DNA of 64,000 nucleotides from Vibrio sp. SCSIO 43135 (GTDB lineage Bacteria; Pseudomonadota; Gammaproteobacteria; Enterobacterales; Vibrionaceae): NCBI RefSeq assembly GCF_023716665.1, contig NZ_CP071859.1, positions 1,426,001 to 1,490,000 of the forward strand, read 5' to 3'. Shown piece by piece: positions 54,294 to 63,249 of this stretch (position 1 is its first letter; each line of letters starts with the position of its first letter). The notes under the pieces were generated by a model. It saw only the letters and a program-made list of their open reading frames with translations, ran no database searches and was not told where the DNA came from. The position numbers and the translations under genes were made by a program.

Positions 54294-54322
54294 AAAAAAG
54301 CCCGCTTATCGCGGGCTTTTTT
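54294..54322 (+). terminator. Terminator after the tRNA pair
   Basis: AAAAAAGCCCGC-TTAT-CGCGGGCTTTTTT, a strong stem with T run. Confidence 0.9.
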
Positions 54323-54704
54323 GTATCTATTCATTCTCTATCGTGACAAACAGCTGCACCTAACAACTTCATCAGCCTCCACCGATAAGCGATGACATTC
54401 AAGTCTTAAAAACTTTACCTGTAGATTATTCCACCCCCAACAATCATTACTTTGTGATTCGGTGGTTTACTTCATTCCCAATATTTCTTAGTGCTAGCGA
54501 GCGAAATGTTCGTCTTTTCTCAAGACTCATCGTCTTACCATTGCGTTTACAAATTTCAACCGATTTTGGTGGGCGACTTTTTTGAACTTACAGCACATTT
54601 TTGTCATAAATTTTATTGATTGTTACAAAATGTAAACTGAGATCTTGGTTTTAAATCCATATTAAAATAGTGGTTAAAAGGTGCTGGAAATCTCATTTTG
54701 TACC

Positions 54705-54717
54705 ACTTAAGGGGTGG
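54705..54717. promoter_or_regulatory. Repeated motif in the YheO-regulator leader, copy 1
   Basis: ACTTAAGGGGTGG, within the longer imperfect dyad ACCACTTAAGGGGTGGT. The same motif recurs 85 bp downstream. It is part of the 520-bp non-coding, AT-rich region 54323-54842; I see no other definite element there. Confidence 0.5.
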
Positions 54718-54789
54718 TTTGTGGTTGTTTTTTGCCCGATATTGGCGGTTTAGGGTAGTTAACAATAGTTTACTGAATATTGTTTTAAT

Positions 54790-54802
54790 ACTTAAGGGGT
54801 AG
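54790..54802. promoter_or_regulatory. Repeated motif in the YheO-regulator leader, copy 2
   Basis: ACTTAAGGGGTAG, 12 of 13 bases as in copy 1, ending 40 bp before the regulator's start codon. A likely operator of the downstream gene's own product (inference). Confidence 0.5.
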
Positions 54803-54842
54803 TAATCTGAGTTCGTTAAGTAAACTTTTGTAAACGAAGATT

Positions 54843-55520
54843 ATGAACCTAAAACAAGTCACTTTTTCGCAGCAAGACAGAGAACTTCTCGATAACTATT
54901 TTCGTATCGCAGACACCATTGCGGATCTGATTGGCCCACATTGTGAGGTGGTGATTCACTCGTTTGAAAGCTTTGAACAGTCGGTCGTGAAGATAGTGAA
55001 TGGCCACCACACCGGCAGGGCAATTGGATCTCCAATCACCGATCTCGGTTTAAAAATGTGGAGCAACTATGAGAAGACAGGTGAAGTGTCGCCAAAGAGC
55101 TACTTTACCAACAGTAGCGATGGCTCTTTGCTCAAATCGACAACATGTATTCTTGCCGGCGCAGACAACAAAGCCATAGGCATGCTGTGTATCAACATGA
55201 ACTTGTCTTTCCCATTCCCTGAAATTGTAAAAACGCTCATGCCAGATGTGTCGGTAGCGACATCTGTTGTGAATGAAAACTTCAGCACTAACGCGAGCGA
55301 TGTCATTAATCAGGCTTTAACTAGTGCGATAGACGACATAGAAAAAGACGACTCGGTGAATACAAAAAGCCGAAATAAAGCGATCACAAAGCGTCTATAT
55401 GACAACGGTGTTTTTGAATTGAAAGAGACCACGACACTTGTCTCTGAAAGGCTCGGCATTACTCGCCAAGCTGTCTACAAATTTCTACGCGAGTTCAAAG
55501 CTGAATTCGCGACCAACTAA
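54843..55520 (+). CDS. YheO-family PAS/HTH transcriptional regulator
   Basis: DNA-binding regulator of 225 residues. The N-terminal YheO-like PAS domain (about 12-125) has YFRIADTIADLIGPHCEVVI and HSFESFE, and CILAGADNKAIGMLCINMNL. The C-terminal helix-turn-helix (VSERLGITRQAVYKFLREFK) is the HTH_22 type. Relatives include regulators of D-amino-acid and cysteine metabolism. It heads a codirectional set with ridA (22 bp), the cystine transporter (40 bp) and, after a terminator, a flavin disulfide reductase. Together these point to control of cystine/cysteine use. Confidence 0.88.
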   Translation: MNLKQVTFSQQDRELLDNYFRIADTIADLIGPHCEVVIHSFESFEQSVVKIVNGHHTGRAIGSPITDLGLKMWSNYEKTGEVSPKSYFTNSSDGSLLKSTTCILAGADNKAIGMLCINMNLSFPFPEIVKTLMPDVSVATSVVNENFSTNASDVINQALTSAIDDIEKDDSVNTKSRNKAITKRLYDNGVFELKETTTLVSERLGITRQAVYKFLREFKAEFATN

Positions 55521-55542
55521 TTTTTTAAAATAGGGTGAAACA

Positions 55543-55926
55543 ATGAAACAAAAAATCGATACCAAAGCAGCTCCAGAAGCCATCGGACCATATTCTCAAG
55601 GCATGATCTTCTCGGATTTGGTGTTTACCTCGGGTCAGTTACCGTTAGTACCTGAAACGATGGAGTTTGTACAAGGTGGGATCACGGAACAAGCAAGACA
55701 ATCACTAGAAAACTTAAAAGCCGTTCTAGAAGAAAGTGGCGCGGGAATCGATACAGTGATTAAAACGACTTGTTTCCTGTCAGACATGGAAAACTTTGCA
55801 GCATTTAACGCGGTGTATGCCGATGTGTTCGGAACGGAAAATGCGCCTGCTCGTTCATGTGTAGAAGCAGCCAGATTACCAAAAGATGCATTGGTTGAAG
55901 TTGAAGCCATTGCGTACAAAAAATAA
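55543..55926 (+). CDS. ridA: RidA-family enamine/imine deaminase
   Basis: Cytoplasmic Rid protein, 127 residues, that hydrolyses reactive 2-aminoacrylate and related imines released by PLP enzymes such as cysteine desulfhydrase or serine dehydratase. Signature residues: TKAAPEAIGPYSQGMIFSDL (Tyr, Ser), GQLPLVP, TTCFLSDMENFAAFN and the catalytic Arg with Cys in PARSCVEAARLPKDALVEVE. GGGTGA precedes the ATG. Its position next to a cystine transporter suggests protection during cysteine breakdown. Confidence 0.95.
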   Translation: MKQKIDTKAAPEAIGPYSQGMIFSDLVFTSGQLPLVPETMEFVQGGITEQARQSLENLKAVLEESGAGIDTVIKTTCFLSDMENFAAFNAVYADVFGTENAPARSCVEAARLPKDALVEVEAIAYKK

Positions 55927-55966
55927 CAATTTTCAGAATTTAAATGGGTATCAATAGGAGATTCTC

Positions 55967-57373
55967 ATGAGCTTGTCATTCATTGGATTAAGCGTACTGT
56001 TTTTCGGGTTCTATGCGATATTAGCGAACTTCAAAAAACAAAAGAAAACCTTTAACTTCCGAGTGCTTAGCGCTCTTGCTGCCGGCTTGATGTTTGGTGG
56101 TGCGATTCAACTTGTATTTGGTGTGGGTAACGAAGCAACAGCAGGTTTTGCTGAACTGATTTCTGTGTTCGGTAAAGGCTACATCAAACTGCTACAAATG
56201 ATCGTAATCCCACTAGTATTCGTGGCGATGATCTCGTCGATCATGAATGTAGAAGGTGGCGGTGCACTATCACGTATCGCGCCAAAAATCATCGGTATTC
56301 TACTTTTCACTTGTGCAATCTCAGCAGCTGTTGGTATCGCAAGTATTTACCTATTCGGTATCGATGCGAACGCGCTAGTCAGCACAATTGGTACTAACAG
56401 TGCGATTGAAGCACGTGGCGATTCATTGGTAGCAACTCAAGATGCAATGGCAAGCAGTGGCTTGTCTGGAATGGCACTATCAATCATCCCAACCAACATC
56501 TTTGACATGCTAACGGGCTCTCAACGTACTTCGACACTATCGACTGTATTGTTTGGTATGTTCCTTGGCTACTGTATCCTGCAAGTGAAAAACCGTAAGC
56601 CAGAGAAAGTGCAAAACTTCGTTGATTTCATCAATGCAGCTAAAGAAGTCGTACTTTCAATGGTACGTGAGATTCTTAAGCTGACGCCTTACGGTGTATT
56701 CGCTCTGATGACTACGTTCATGATGACCAACGATTTATTCGCTCTAGCAGAAATGGGTCGTTTCCTACTAGCAAGCTATGTGGCGATCGGTGTAATGTTC
56801 GCTATCCACTTCGTGATGGTGTCTATGTTCGGTCTGTCTCCAGCGAAGTTCATGAAGAAAATCTGGCCAGTGTTAGTATTCGGCTTCGGTTCTCGCTCTA
56901 GTATGGCGGCTATCCCACTAAACGTTGAAACTCAAACTCAACGTCTAGGTGTGGACGAAGAAACAGCAAACATGTCAGCAACATTCGGTACCAGTATCGG
57001 TCAGAATGGTTGTGCGGGTATCTACCCAGCAATGCTAGCAATTATGGCGGCTCAAGTGATGGGTATGCCAGTAGATTTAGGTTTCATCATTCAGTTGATT
57101 GCCGTTATCGCGATTGCTTCATTCGGTATCGCTGGTGTTGGTGGTGGTGCAACGTTCGCAGCAGTAGCGGTACTGACCATCATGGGCCTAGACATTACGG
57201 TTGTTGCGATTCTGGTTTCTATCGAAGCTCTGATTGACATGGCTCGTACCGCGCTTAACATCTCAGGCTCGATGTTGTCAGGTGTGTTAACCGCGAAGAA
57301 GAATGGCTCACTAAATGCAGAGCAATACAACGCTGATGTTGCAGAAACAGTATCAAAAGAAGCGGCTGTATAA
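55967..57373 (+). CDS. tcyP: L-cystine symporter (TcyP/YdjN-like)
   Basis: Secondary transporter of the dicarboxylate/amino-acid:cation symporter (DAACS) family, 468 residues. The TcyP-like N-terminus (FFGFYAILANFKKQKKTFNF) is present. The hallmark hairpin and substrate motifs are FGFGSRSSMAAIPLNVETQT, MSATFGTSIGQNGCAGIYPA, GGGATFAAVAVLTIMGL and the final MARTALNISGSMLSGVL. The SRSS and NGCAG variants are those of cystine transporters rather than glutamate carriers. The ATG has GGAG upstream. Confidence 0.92.
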   Translation: MSLSFIGLSVLFFGFYAILANFKKQKKTFNFRVLSALAAGLMFGGAIQLVFGVGNEATAGFAELISVFGKGYIKLLQMIVIPLVFVAMISSIMNVEGGGALSRIAPKIIGILLFTCAISAAVGIASIYLFGIDANALVSTIGTNSAIEARGDSLVATQDAMASSGLSGMALSIIPTNIFDMLTGSQRTSTLSTVLFGMFLGYCILQVKNRKPEKVQNFVDFINAAKEVVLSMVREILKLTPYGVFALMTTFMMTNDLFALAEMGRFLLASYVAIGVMFAIHFVMVSMFGLSPAKFMKKIWPVLVFGFGSRSSMAAIPLNVETQTQRLGVDEETANMSATFGTSIGQNGCAGIYPAMLAIMAAQVMGMPVDLGFIIQLIAVIAIASFGIAGVGGGATFAAVAVLTIMGLDITVVAILVSIEALIDMARTALNISGSMLSGVLTAKKNGSLNAEQYNADVAETVSKEAAV

Positions 57374-57389
57374 TTTCCAAACTTAATAA

Positions 57390-57415
57390 AGAGCACCCAA
57401 TGCGGGTGCTCTCTC
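57390..57415 (+). terminator. Terminator after the cystine symporter
   Basis: AGAGCACCC-AATGC-GGGTGCTCT followed by CTCGTTTTT. Confidence 0.8.
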
Positions 57416-57450
57416 GTTTTTCCTGAGTTCAGGTTATTTAGGTAATAAAT

Positions 57451-58773
57451 ATGAAAGTTGTTGTCGTAGGCGGAAGCGCTGCAGGTATGAGTTTCGCAGC
57501 AAAATACAAACGTAATCAGCCATCGGATGAAGTGATTGTGCTGGATAAGCGTGATTACATTTCATTCGGTGCATGTGGTTTACCTTACTTTGCTGGTGGC
57601 ATGTTCGATGACACCGAGCGCATGATCTCTCGCACGCCAGAACAAGCAATGAAATCAGGTTTGGATGTGCGTATCGAAACTGAAATGGTGGCACTAGACC
57701 GCGCTAAAAAGCAGATCACCGTTTGCCAGAAAGGCGAAGAGAGTAGTATCGACTACGATATGTTGGTGATCGCCACAGGTGCGCGTCCAATCGTTCCTTC
57801 ATTCGGCGAGTTCAACCCAGAGCGTGTGTACACGCTAACCAGCATGGAAGATGGCTTGGCAGTAAAAGAAGCGCTTAAGGACAGCAACAACCAACGCGTA
57901 TGTGTGATTGGCGGTGGCTTTATTGGCCTTGAAGTGTTCGATGCAGCGCATGAGCTAGACAAGCATGTGACTATCATTGAGCGCGAACAGCATGTAATGA
58001 GCCGCCAGTTCAGCCCTGAGATGATCGAAGTGGTCGAAGGTGCGATTCGTGAGTCAGGTGCTGAGTTAAAAACGGGTACCAGCGTATCGGCTATCCGCGA
58101 CGCAGAGCAGGGTGGCTATATCGTAGAGACGGATAACGGTACAGTTGAAGCCGATGTGGTGATCATGTCACTTGGTTTCAAACCAAATACAGAGGCTTTC
58201 GAGTTACCAAAAGCCGCTAACGGCGCTCTACTCGTCGATGAGTTTGGTGCTACGGAAGATGCACACATATTTGCTGTTGGCGACTGTGCTGTTGTCCATC
58301 ATTTAGCGCTTGGCAAATCGGTTTACGTTCCATTAGCAACGACCGCAAACAAACAAGCACGTATGATGGCTGACAAACTTGCAGGCAAAGACACGTACAT
58401 GAGTGGCTTTCTAGGTTCATCGTGCCTGAAAGTTCTGGATTATGAATTAGCGTGCACGGGCGTCAATGAGCTTCTGGCAAAAGAGCACAATTTGGACGTC
58501 AAAGCTTCTACCATTTCTGATAAAAACCAAACCGATTACTACCCAGGCCAAGAAGACATCAAAGTGAAACTGGTTTATCACCCAGAAACTAAGGTGTTAC
58601 TTGGTGGTGAAATCGTCGGTAAGAAGGGGGCAGTAGGCAGAATCAACGCCCTTGCAGTTGCTATCACTGCGAAGATGACCACACAGCAGCTAGGTTATAT
58701 GGACTTTTGCTACGCGCCACCATTTGCGCGTACATGGGACGCCCTGAACGTGGCAGGCAACGTAGCAAAATAA
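57451..58773 (+). CDS. CoA-disulfide-reductase/NADH-oxidase-type flavoprotein
   Basis: FAD/NAD(P)H pyridine-nucleotide-disulfide oxidoreductase with a single redox Cys, 440 residues. Motifs: VVVGGSAAGMSFAAKYKR (FAD), the active Cys42 in SFGACGLPYFAGG, ATGARP, CVIGGGFIGLEVFDAAH (NAD(P)H), HIFAVGDCAVV (FAD) and the C-terminal dimerisation domain with conserved Tyr (MDFCYAPPFARTWD). Such proteins reduce CoA disulfide, polysulfide or oxygen. Following the cystine symporter, a role in disulfide or persulfide reduction is likely. No rhodanese domain is attached. Confidence 0.92.
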   Translation: MKVVVVGGSAAGMSFAAKYKRNQPSDEVIVLDKRDYISFGACGLPYFAGGMFDDTERMISRTPEQAMKSGLDVRIETEMVALDRAKKQITVCQKGEESSIDYDMLVIATGARPIVPSFGEFNPERVYTLTSMEDGLAVKEALKDSNNQRVCVIGGGFIGLEVFDAAHELDKHVTIIEREQHVMSRQFSPEMIEVVEGAIRESGAELKTGTSVSAIRDAEQGGYIVETDNGTVEADVVIMSLGFKPNTEAFELPKAANGALLVDEFGATEDAHIFAVGDCAVVHHLALGKSVYVPLATTANKQARMMADKLAGKDTYMSGFLGSSCLKVLDYELACTGVNELLAKEHNLDVKASTISDKNQTDYYPGQEDIKVKLVYHPETKVLLGGEIVGKKGAVGRINALAVAITAKMTTQQLGYMDFCYAPPFARTWDALNVAGNVAK

Positions 58774-58789
58774 GCATGTTGTCATTACT

Positions 58790-58819
58790 AAAAAGCCAAC
58801 CGTAAAGGTTGGCTTTTTT
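58790..58819. terminator. Terminator after the flavoprotein (bidirectional)
   Basis: AAAAAGCCAACC-GTAAA-GGTTGGCTTTTTT. Confidence 0.9.
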
Positions 58820-58857
58820 GCATCTGGATTCTGGCAATACGCTTCGCATGCAAACGA

Positions 58858-59427
58858 CTAACGAAACAAATAGGGGAAAAGTTTTCTTTGTTCTTCAGCG
58901 GTTAGAGATTCAACTCGAGCGATATTGGTATCTGGAATGGCTTCAGGATTCGGGTAGTGCTTAAGCACCTTTTCCATACTTTCTTCACGAATCAAGTGGA
59001 AGACAGGATAAGGAGAGCGATTGGTTAAGTTTTCCGCATCTTCTGGCTCTGTGCCCCCAAAACAGTAGTCGGGGTGAAAAGTTGCAAGTTGATAAACACC
59101 TTCCCAGTTTTGCTGCTTAATCAGTGCTTCTACCCAATCTATAAAAAGATTGTAGTCGTAAAAGTCAGCGAGCATATTAGGTGAAACCACCAATGTGGTC
59201 TCGAGTTGCTCTGCGGTGTGTTGTTCTAGATTGAGCAATTCGTTCAGTATGTCTTCCAGCAACTGTTCTTCAGTGACGGCGTCACTCACAAAGATCTTTA
59301 TCTGTTTGTTACGTTGTGGCTTGGCGGCAAACGGGCATAGGTTCAGGCCGATCACAACATCGTTCAGCCATTGATTGACTTGTGATGCGATTTCATCGTT
59401 GTTAGGTGTTGAGCTTTCAGTAGCCAT
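58858..59427 (-). CDS. DUF1415-family protein
   Basis: Conserved bacterial protein of unknown function, about 189 residues from the ATG at 59427; the frame also allows a TTG at 59466, and neither start has a clear ribosome site. The family block VVIGLNLCPFAAKPQRNKQI opens the domain. VVSPNMLADFYDYNLFIDWV, FHPDYCFGGTEPEDAENLTN and PYPVFHLIREESMEKVL are the other conserved parts, rich in potential catalytic Asp, His and Cys. There is no membrane segment. Confidence 0.88.
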   Translation of the reverse strand: MATESSTPNNDEIASQVNQWLNDVVIGLNLCPFAAKPQRNKQIKIFVSDAVTEEQLLEDILNELLNLEQHTAEQLETTLVVSPNMLADFYDYNLFIDWVEALIKQQNWEGVYQLATFHPDYCFGGTEPEDAENLTNRSPYPVFHLIREESMEKVLKHYPNPEAIPDTNIARVESLTAEEQRKLFPYLFR

Positions 59428-59521
59428 GGTTTTATCTGGTGCTATTGCTTTTGTATGTGCGGGCAAGAATAGCAGAATCCTGTGACGAATGATGACTCTT
59501 TATTAGCTGTATTCACCTACA

Positions 59522-60742
59522 TTACTTACACATTTGAATGTCTATGGTCTCGACTTCTGCTTTGTCCCTTTGCTCAATTCTAGACAATACGTAACAGAGT
59601 ACGAATATTATCGCATACAGAATCAAACCACCGGCTACAACCGCAGGCCATTGGCCGTGTTGCCAACAATAAATCAAGAAGAACCCTCCTAGGCTTCCCC
59701 CAGTGTAGTAGTGAACCAAGTAAAGCGCCGTTGCTGTTGCTTTAGCGTGTGTGGCGTTTTGGCTAACCCAAGCATAGGCAAGAGTATGAGTGAAAAATGC
59801 GCCAAAACTTATCAGTGCCAGCCCAATTAACATGAATGGAATAGAGTCGACCAGTGCAACCAACATTCCTAGCATGCTGATGATGGTACCTGTGACCATA
59901 CCTGAAATTGGGTTTTTACGTTGTGTCCAATTTCCGGTTAGTTTAGAACTAACGGTTCCAGCTAAATAACAAACAAAGATCAATGACGCTAGGCCAATAG
60001 GCAGGTTGTGTGGCTCACTCACTAATCTAAAGCCCATCACCGAATACAGGTTTACAAACAATGCGAAATTCACACCACCAATGAGCATTGCAGTCCAGAT
60101 GGTTTTGTTCTTAATGTGTTTGATTAGAGCACGGTTATGGTGGAAAAAAAGGCCTCGTTGAGGGGTGAAGTTTTTCTGCGCAGGCAACATATAGTTGACC
60201 AACAGCGCGCAAACTAGGGTAAACACAGCCATAGATGCAACGGCAACTTCCCAGCCATAGGCATCGGTGAGTATGCCCCCAGCGATACGTCCAGCTATTC
60301 CACCCAATGAATTCGCCGCAATATAACCTCCAATGGCTCGCGCGAATGCTTTAGCGTCCAGTTCTTCCACCATATAGGCGACCGCAACTGAAGCAAACGC
60401 TGCTATGGCAATGCCCATTAATGCCCTTGCCGCAACAAGCAACCACAACTGTTGGGTTATTAACATTAAACCGCCTACTATTGGCATTGCAAACAAGCCG
60501 ATTAACATGACTTTTCGACGACCAAACGATTCTGAACCTACTGCCCATGGAACTAAGCACAGGGCGAGCGCAAGAGTAGATGCGGCGAGAAGCCAGTTAA
60601 TTTGGGTTTCGGACACAGTAAAATGCTGTGCCATAAATGGCAGCATTGGCTGGAACAGGTATAAGTTACAGAAAACCAGAAAGGAGCCGAGTGCCAGACT
60701 CCATGTGACTTTCTTATACTCAATACTGCCATATTCAATCAT
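59522..60742 (-). CDS. MFS transporter (YnfM-like)
   Basis: Twelve-segment major facilitator, 406 residues. The intracellular loop 2-3 motif reads GSESFGRRKVMLIGLFAM, followed by LMGIAIAAFASVAVAYMVEE and a second-half loop VSSKLTGNWTQRKNPISGMV. It is similar to the YnfM/arabinose-exporter group of drug:proton antiporters. It is divergent from a LysR gene, a typical regulator-transporter pair. The substrate is unknown. Confidence 0.9.
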   Translation of the reverse strand: MIEYGSIEYKKVTWSLALGSFLVFCNLYLFQPMLPFMAQHFTVSETQINWLLAASTLALALCLVPWAVGSESFGRRKVMLIGLFAMPIVGGLMLITQQLWLLVAARALMGIAIAAFASVAVAYMVEELDAKAFARAIGGYIAANSLGGIAGRIAGGILTDAYGWEVAVASMAVFTLVCALLVNYMLPAQKNFTPQRGLFFHHNRALIKHIKNKTIWTAMLIGGVNFALFVNLYSVMGFRLVSEPHNLPIGLASLIFVCYLAGTVSSKLTGNWTQRKNPISGMVTGTIISMLGMLVALVDSIPFMLIGLALISFGAFFTHTLAYAWVSQNATHAKATATALYLVHYYTGGSLGGFFLIYCWQHGQWPAVVAGGLILYAIIFVLCYVLSRIEQRDKAEVETIDIQMCK

Positions 60743-60828
60743 GTTGCTTCTTCTTATCGTGTGACTGCGTATTTGTAGCCGCAGATGGTGGGGATGTGAT
60801 CAAATTATCAGTTGCCTCCTGATTAATG

Positions 60829-60860
60829 AAATATATTGAAAATATCAACCTCATATATTT
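60829..60860. promoter_or_regulatory. Inverted repeat at the MFS/LysR divergent promoter
   Basis: AAATATAT (60829-60836) and ATATATTT (60853-60860) form an 8-bp inverted repeat ending 10 bp before the LysR start. A possible autoregulatory LysR site, but the sequence is simple AT. Confidence 0.3.
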
Positions 60861-60870
60861 TGTTAATGGC

Positions 60871-61740
60871 ATGGATATACGTCAATTAAAGCATTTTGTA
60901 GCTGTCGCGGAACACGGTCATTTCACAATGGCAGCGAAGTCGTTGAATATCGCCCAGCCTGCATTGAGTATCTCGATTAAGAAGTTTGAGCAGCAACTTG
61001 GTGTTCAACTGTTTAAACGTTGTGAGCGACATATAGAACTTACGTCAGAGGGAGAGGTTTTATACCCTCACGCAAAGCGCATACTTCAGCAGATCGATGA
61101 TGCGAAGCTCGCGATGGACGAGTTAATTGGCCTAGAGAAAGGAGAGGTGAGGCTGGGGGCTCCTAGTATGATGGGGTCGTATTTTTTCCCAGAAATACTA
61201 ATGGCGTTTAAGACTCATTACCCAAACCTTAAACTTACGCTTATTGACGCGGGTACCCAGTCGATCAGGAAAATGTTATTAGCTGGTGAATTAGACATTG
61301 GCGTGATTGTTGACCAAGACATTCCTGATGATCTTGAAGTGGATCATTTGGTGGATGTCGAAATGGTAGGGGTGGTTGGCGAACATCATCCGTTGGCCCA
61401 GAATGAATCAATCTCATACGCCGACTTCTTTGCCAATGAATTAGTGATGTTTAAGCCCGGTTACTTTCATAGAGATTTTATCGATAAGGTGTCTTCTGAA
61501 TATGGATACACACCGAGGTTGTCGTTCGAAACAAACTTAATCCCCATGATTTTGAATATCCTAAAGCGTGAGTTTGCTATTACGGCCTTGCTCAAACTAG
61601 TGACAGACAATGAAACTGGTATCGTTGGAATACCGTTTGAAGAGAGAGTAGAGCTTGGTTTGGCATTAGCGTGGCGCAAAGAAGGTTATCAATCCAAAGC
61701 CGATAAAACCTTTATCGACTTTGTTAAGCAGTATGTGTGA
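60871..61740 (+). CDS. LysR-family regulator beside the MFS gene
   Basis: LysR-type regulator of about 289 residues. I use the ATG at 60871 (MDIRQLKHFVAVAEHGHFTM), the usual LysR start; the frame opens 15 codons earlier. The winged helix has AAKSLNIAQPALSISIKKFE, and the effector domain GEVRLGAPSMMGSYFFPEIL is CynR/CbbR-like. It is divergent from the MFS exporter, which it probably controls. Confidence 0.9.
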   Translation: MDIRQLKHFVAVAEHGHFTMAAKSLNIAQPALSISIKKFEQQLGVQLFKRCERHIELTSEGEVLYPHAKRILQQIDDAKLAMDELIGLEKGEVRLGAPSMMGSYFFPEILMAFKTHYPNLKLTLIDAGTQSIRKMLLAGELDIGVIVDQDIPDDLEVDHLVDVEMVGVVGEHHPLAQNESISYADFFANELVMFKPGYFHRDFIDKVSSEYGYTPRLSFETNLIPMILNILKREFAITALLKLVTDNETGIVGIPFEERVELGLALAWRKEGYQSKADKTFIDFVKQYV

Positions 61741-61757
61741 TAGAAAAGGCACGGGAG

Positions 61758-62258
61758 TTAAAAGCGCAGCCCAATACCAATGTTGAATGCACTTGCGTCA
61801 CCAAAATCTGCATCGATATTTTTATAGCTCGCGTCAAAGAATACCTTGGTATTAGGGATAGAAGCTTGAAGGCCAACACCGTAGCTCAGGTACATTTCAG
61901 AATCACTATCTGGCGCTGTCGACGTCACATTACCTTTAAAGACTGAAGCGCCAACCATCGGGTAAACTCTCAGCCAATTCAGTTTCTCTGGGCGGTAAAC
62001 GATCCCACCCATTACATCGTAGTAGGAAGCATCTAAAGCACTACTTGAAGAAGAGGCGTAGTCGGCGAGCAAAATCACACCAATCTGTTGACGCCTTTCA
62101 AATCGGCTGTAAGTAAAGCCAACACCATCCATTTTTTCGCTTTCAGATGCGTAAGACGCGTCTACTTGGGTATAACCCAGCGATAAGTAATGATCGAAGC
62201 TATTTGCCAGTGTGCTCGAAGAGAGTAACGCAGTGGCTAACGCAAGAGTCTTTTTCAT
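61758..62258 (-). CDS. Small outer-membrane beta-barrel protein
   Basis: Exported protein of 166 residues. The ATG at 62258 follows GAGG and opens signal peptide MKKTLALATALLSSSTLANS. Alternating aromatic strands (HYLSLGYTQVDASYAS, SYYDVMGGIVYRPEKLNWLR, MYLSYGVGLQASIPNTKVFF) and the C-terminal GIGLRF ending in Phe indicate an eight-stranded OmpA/OmpW-like barrel. The function is not known. Confidence 0.85.
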   Translation of the reverse strand: MKKTLALATALLSSSTLANSFDHYLSLGYTQVDASYASESEKMDGVGFTYSRFERRQQIGVILLADYASSSSSALDASYYDVMGGIVYRPEKLNWLRVYPMVGASVFKGNVTSTAPDSDSEMYLSYGVGLQASIPNTKVFFDASYKNIDADFGDASAFNIGIGLRF

Positions 62259-62343
62259 GATGTGCCTCGTAACTGTCTGATTCAACGATGGTATATCAAG
62301 TGACTCTTAAGTGCACTTCGTTTGGTTATCCAATTGTAAGCGT

Positions 62344-62571
62344 TTAAGAGCGATAAATTTTATCGAAGTTACCAGGGTTCCAGCCGATCATGACACGATC
62401 GCCGATTTTCAACACAGGAACAGAGCGAGCACCTAATGCATCGAGCTCTTTTCGGCCACGTTGCATTTTTGCATTACACAGACGGTACTTAATGCCTTTT
62501 GACTCTAAATAGCGTTGTGCATCTTTGCAGTGAGGACATTTATCTTTGACATAAAGAACGACGCGTTTCAT
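62344..62571 (-). CDS. Glutaredoxin-family protein
   Basis: Small thiol oxidoreductase, 75 residues. It has a CPHC active site (DKCPHCKDAQRYLESKGIKY), cis-Pro block RSVPVLKIGD and C-terminal GWNPGNFDKIY. The CPHC (not CPYC) site and the short length resemble NrdH-like and GrxA-like monothiol/dithiol forms. It is a single gene, 85 bp beyond the barrel gene's start. Confidence 0.92.
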   Translation of the reverse strand: MKRVVLYVKDKCPHCKDAQRYLESKGIKYRLCNAKMQRGRKELDALGARSVPVLKIGDRVMIGWNPGNFDKIYRS

Positions 62572-62744
62572 ATGAGGCTCAATTTATAGGTTATGGCTAA
62601 ATTATCGCGCGAAGTTTAACGGAAAACGTTGATTGGGAAAAGTATGGGTAAATCACTGGAAGAGCGTTAGGACAATAAACGCTATGATTCAGTAATTCAA
62701 TTGGGCTAAACTTAGCGCCTTTCTACGCTGCTACGGTGATTTTT

Positions 62745-63245
62745 ATGCACGCATTACTGCGTTACGTTCAAGGCTATCCAGAAAATATCGTCTCCCAAAT
62801 TGATACATTAATTAGCAGCAACAAGTTGGTACCCTGGTTCGAGGCTCGTTATCCCGAAAATCACACTATCAAAAGTGAGAAGGCGTTATTCGAGTATTCG
62901 ATTGAGATTAAAAATCGGTACATGAAGAAGACGGCACCGCTGAGTAAAGTGGTGTACGACAACAAAATTCACCTAATCAACAACGCGCTCGGGCTTCATA
63001 CTTATGTGACAAAAAATCACGGTGGAAAAACCAAGTCTAAAAACGAAATTCGTATCGCAAGTATATTTAAGGAAGCACCAGAGCCACTGCTGCGAATGCT
63101 AGTCGTTCACGAGTTAGCTCATATCAAAGAAAAGAACCACGATAAAGCGTTCTATCAACTGTGCTGCCACATGTTACCTGACTATCACCAGTTAGAATTA
63201 GACGCACGATTGTTTATGATTTATCAAGAATTAAAAGAGAGATAA
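62745..63245 (+). CDS. YgjP-like zinc metallopeptidase-domain protein
   Basis: About 166 residues; the ATG at 62745 is used rather than the GTG three codons upstream. The C-terminal half has [20 protein letters not shown], i.e. HExxH plus a third His, followed by [16 protein letters not shown], the YgjP/SprT-like pattern. No signal peptide. rlmF starts 4 bp downstream, so the two are co-transcribed. Confidence 0.88.
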   Translation: MHALLRYVQGYPENIVSQIDTLISSNKLVPWFEARYPENHTIKSEKALFEYSIEIKNRYMKKTAPLSKVVYDNKIHLINNALGLHTYVTKNHGGKTKSKNEIRIASIFKEAPEPLLRMLVVHELAHIKEKNHDKAFYQLCCHMLPDYHQLELDARLFMIYQELKER

Positions 63246-63249
63246 CAGC

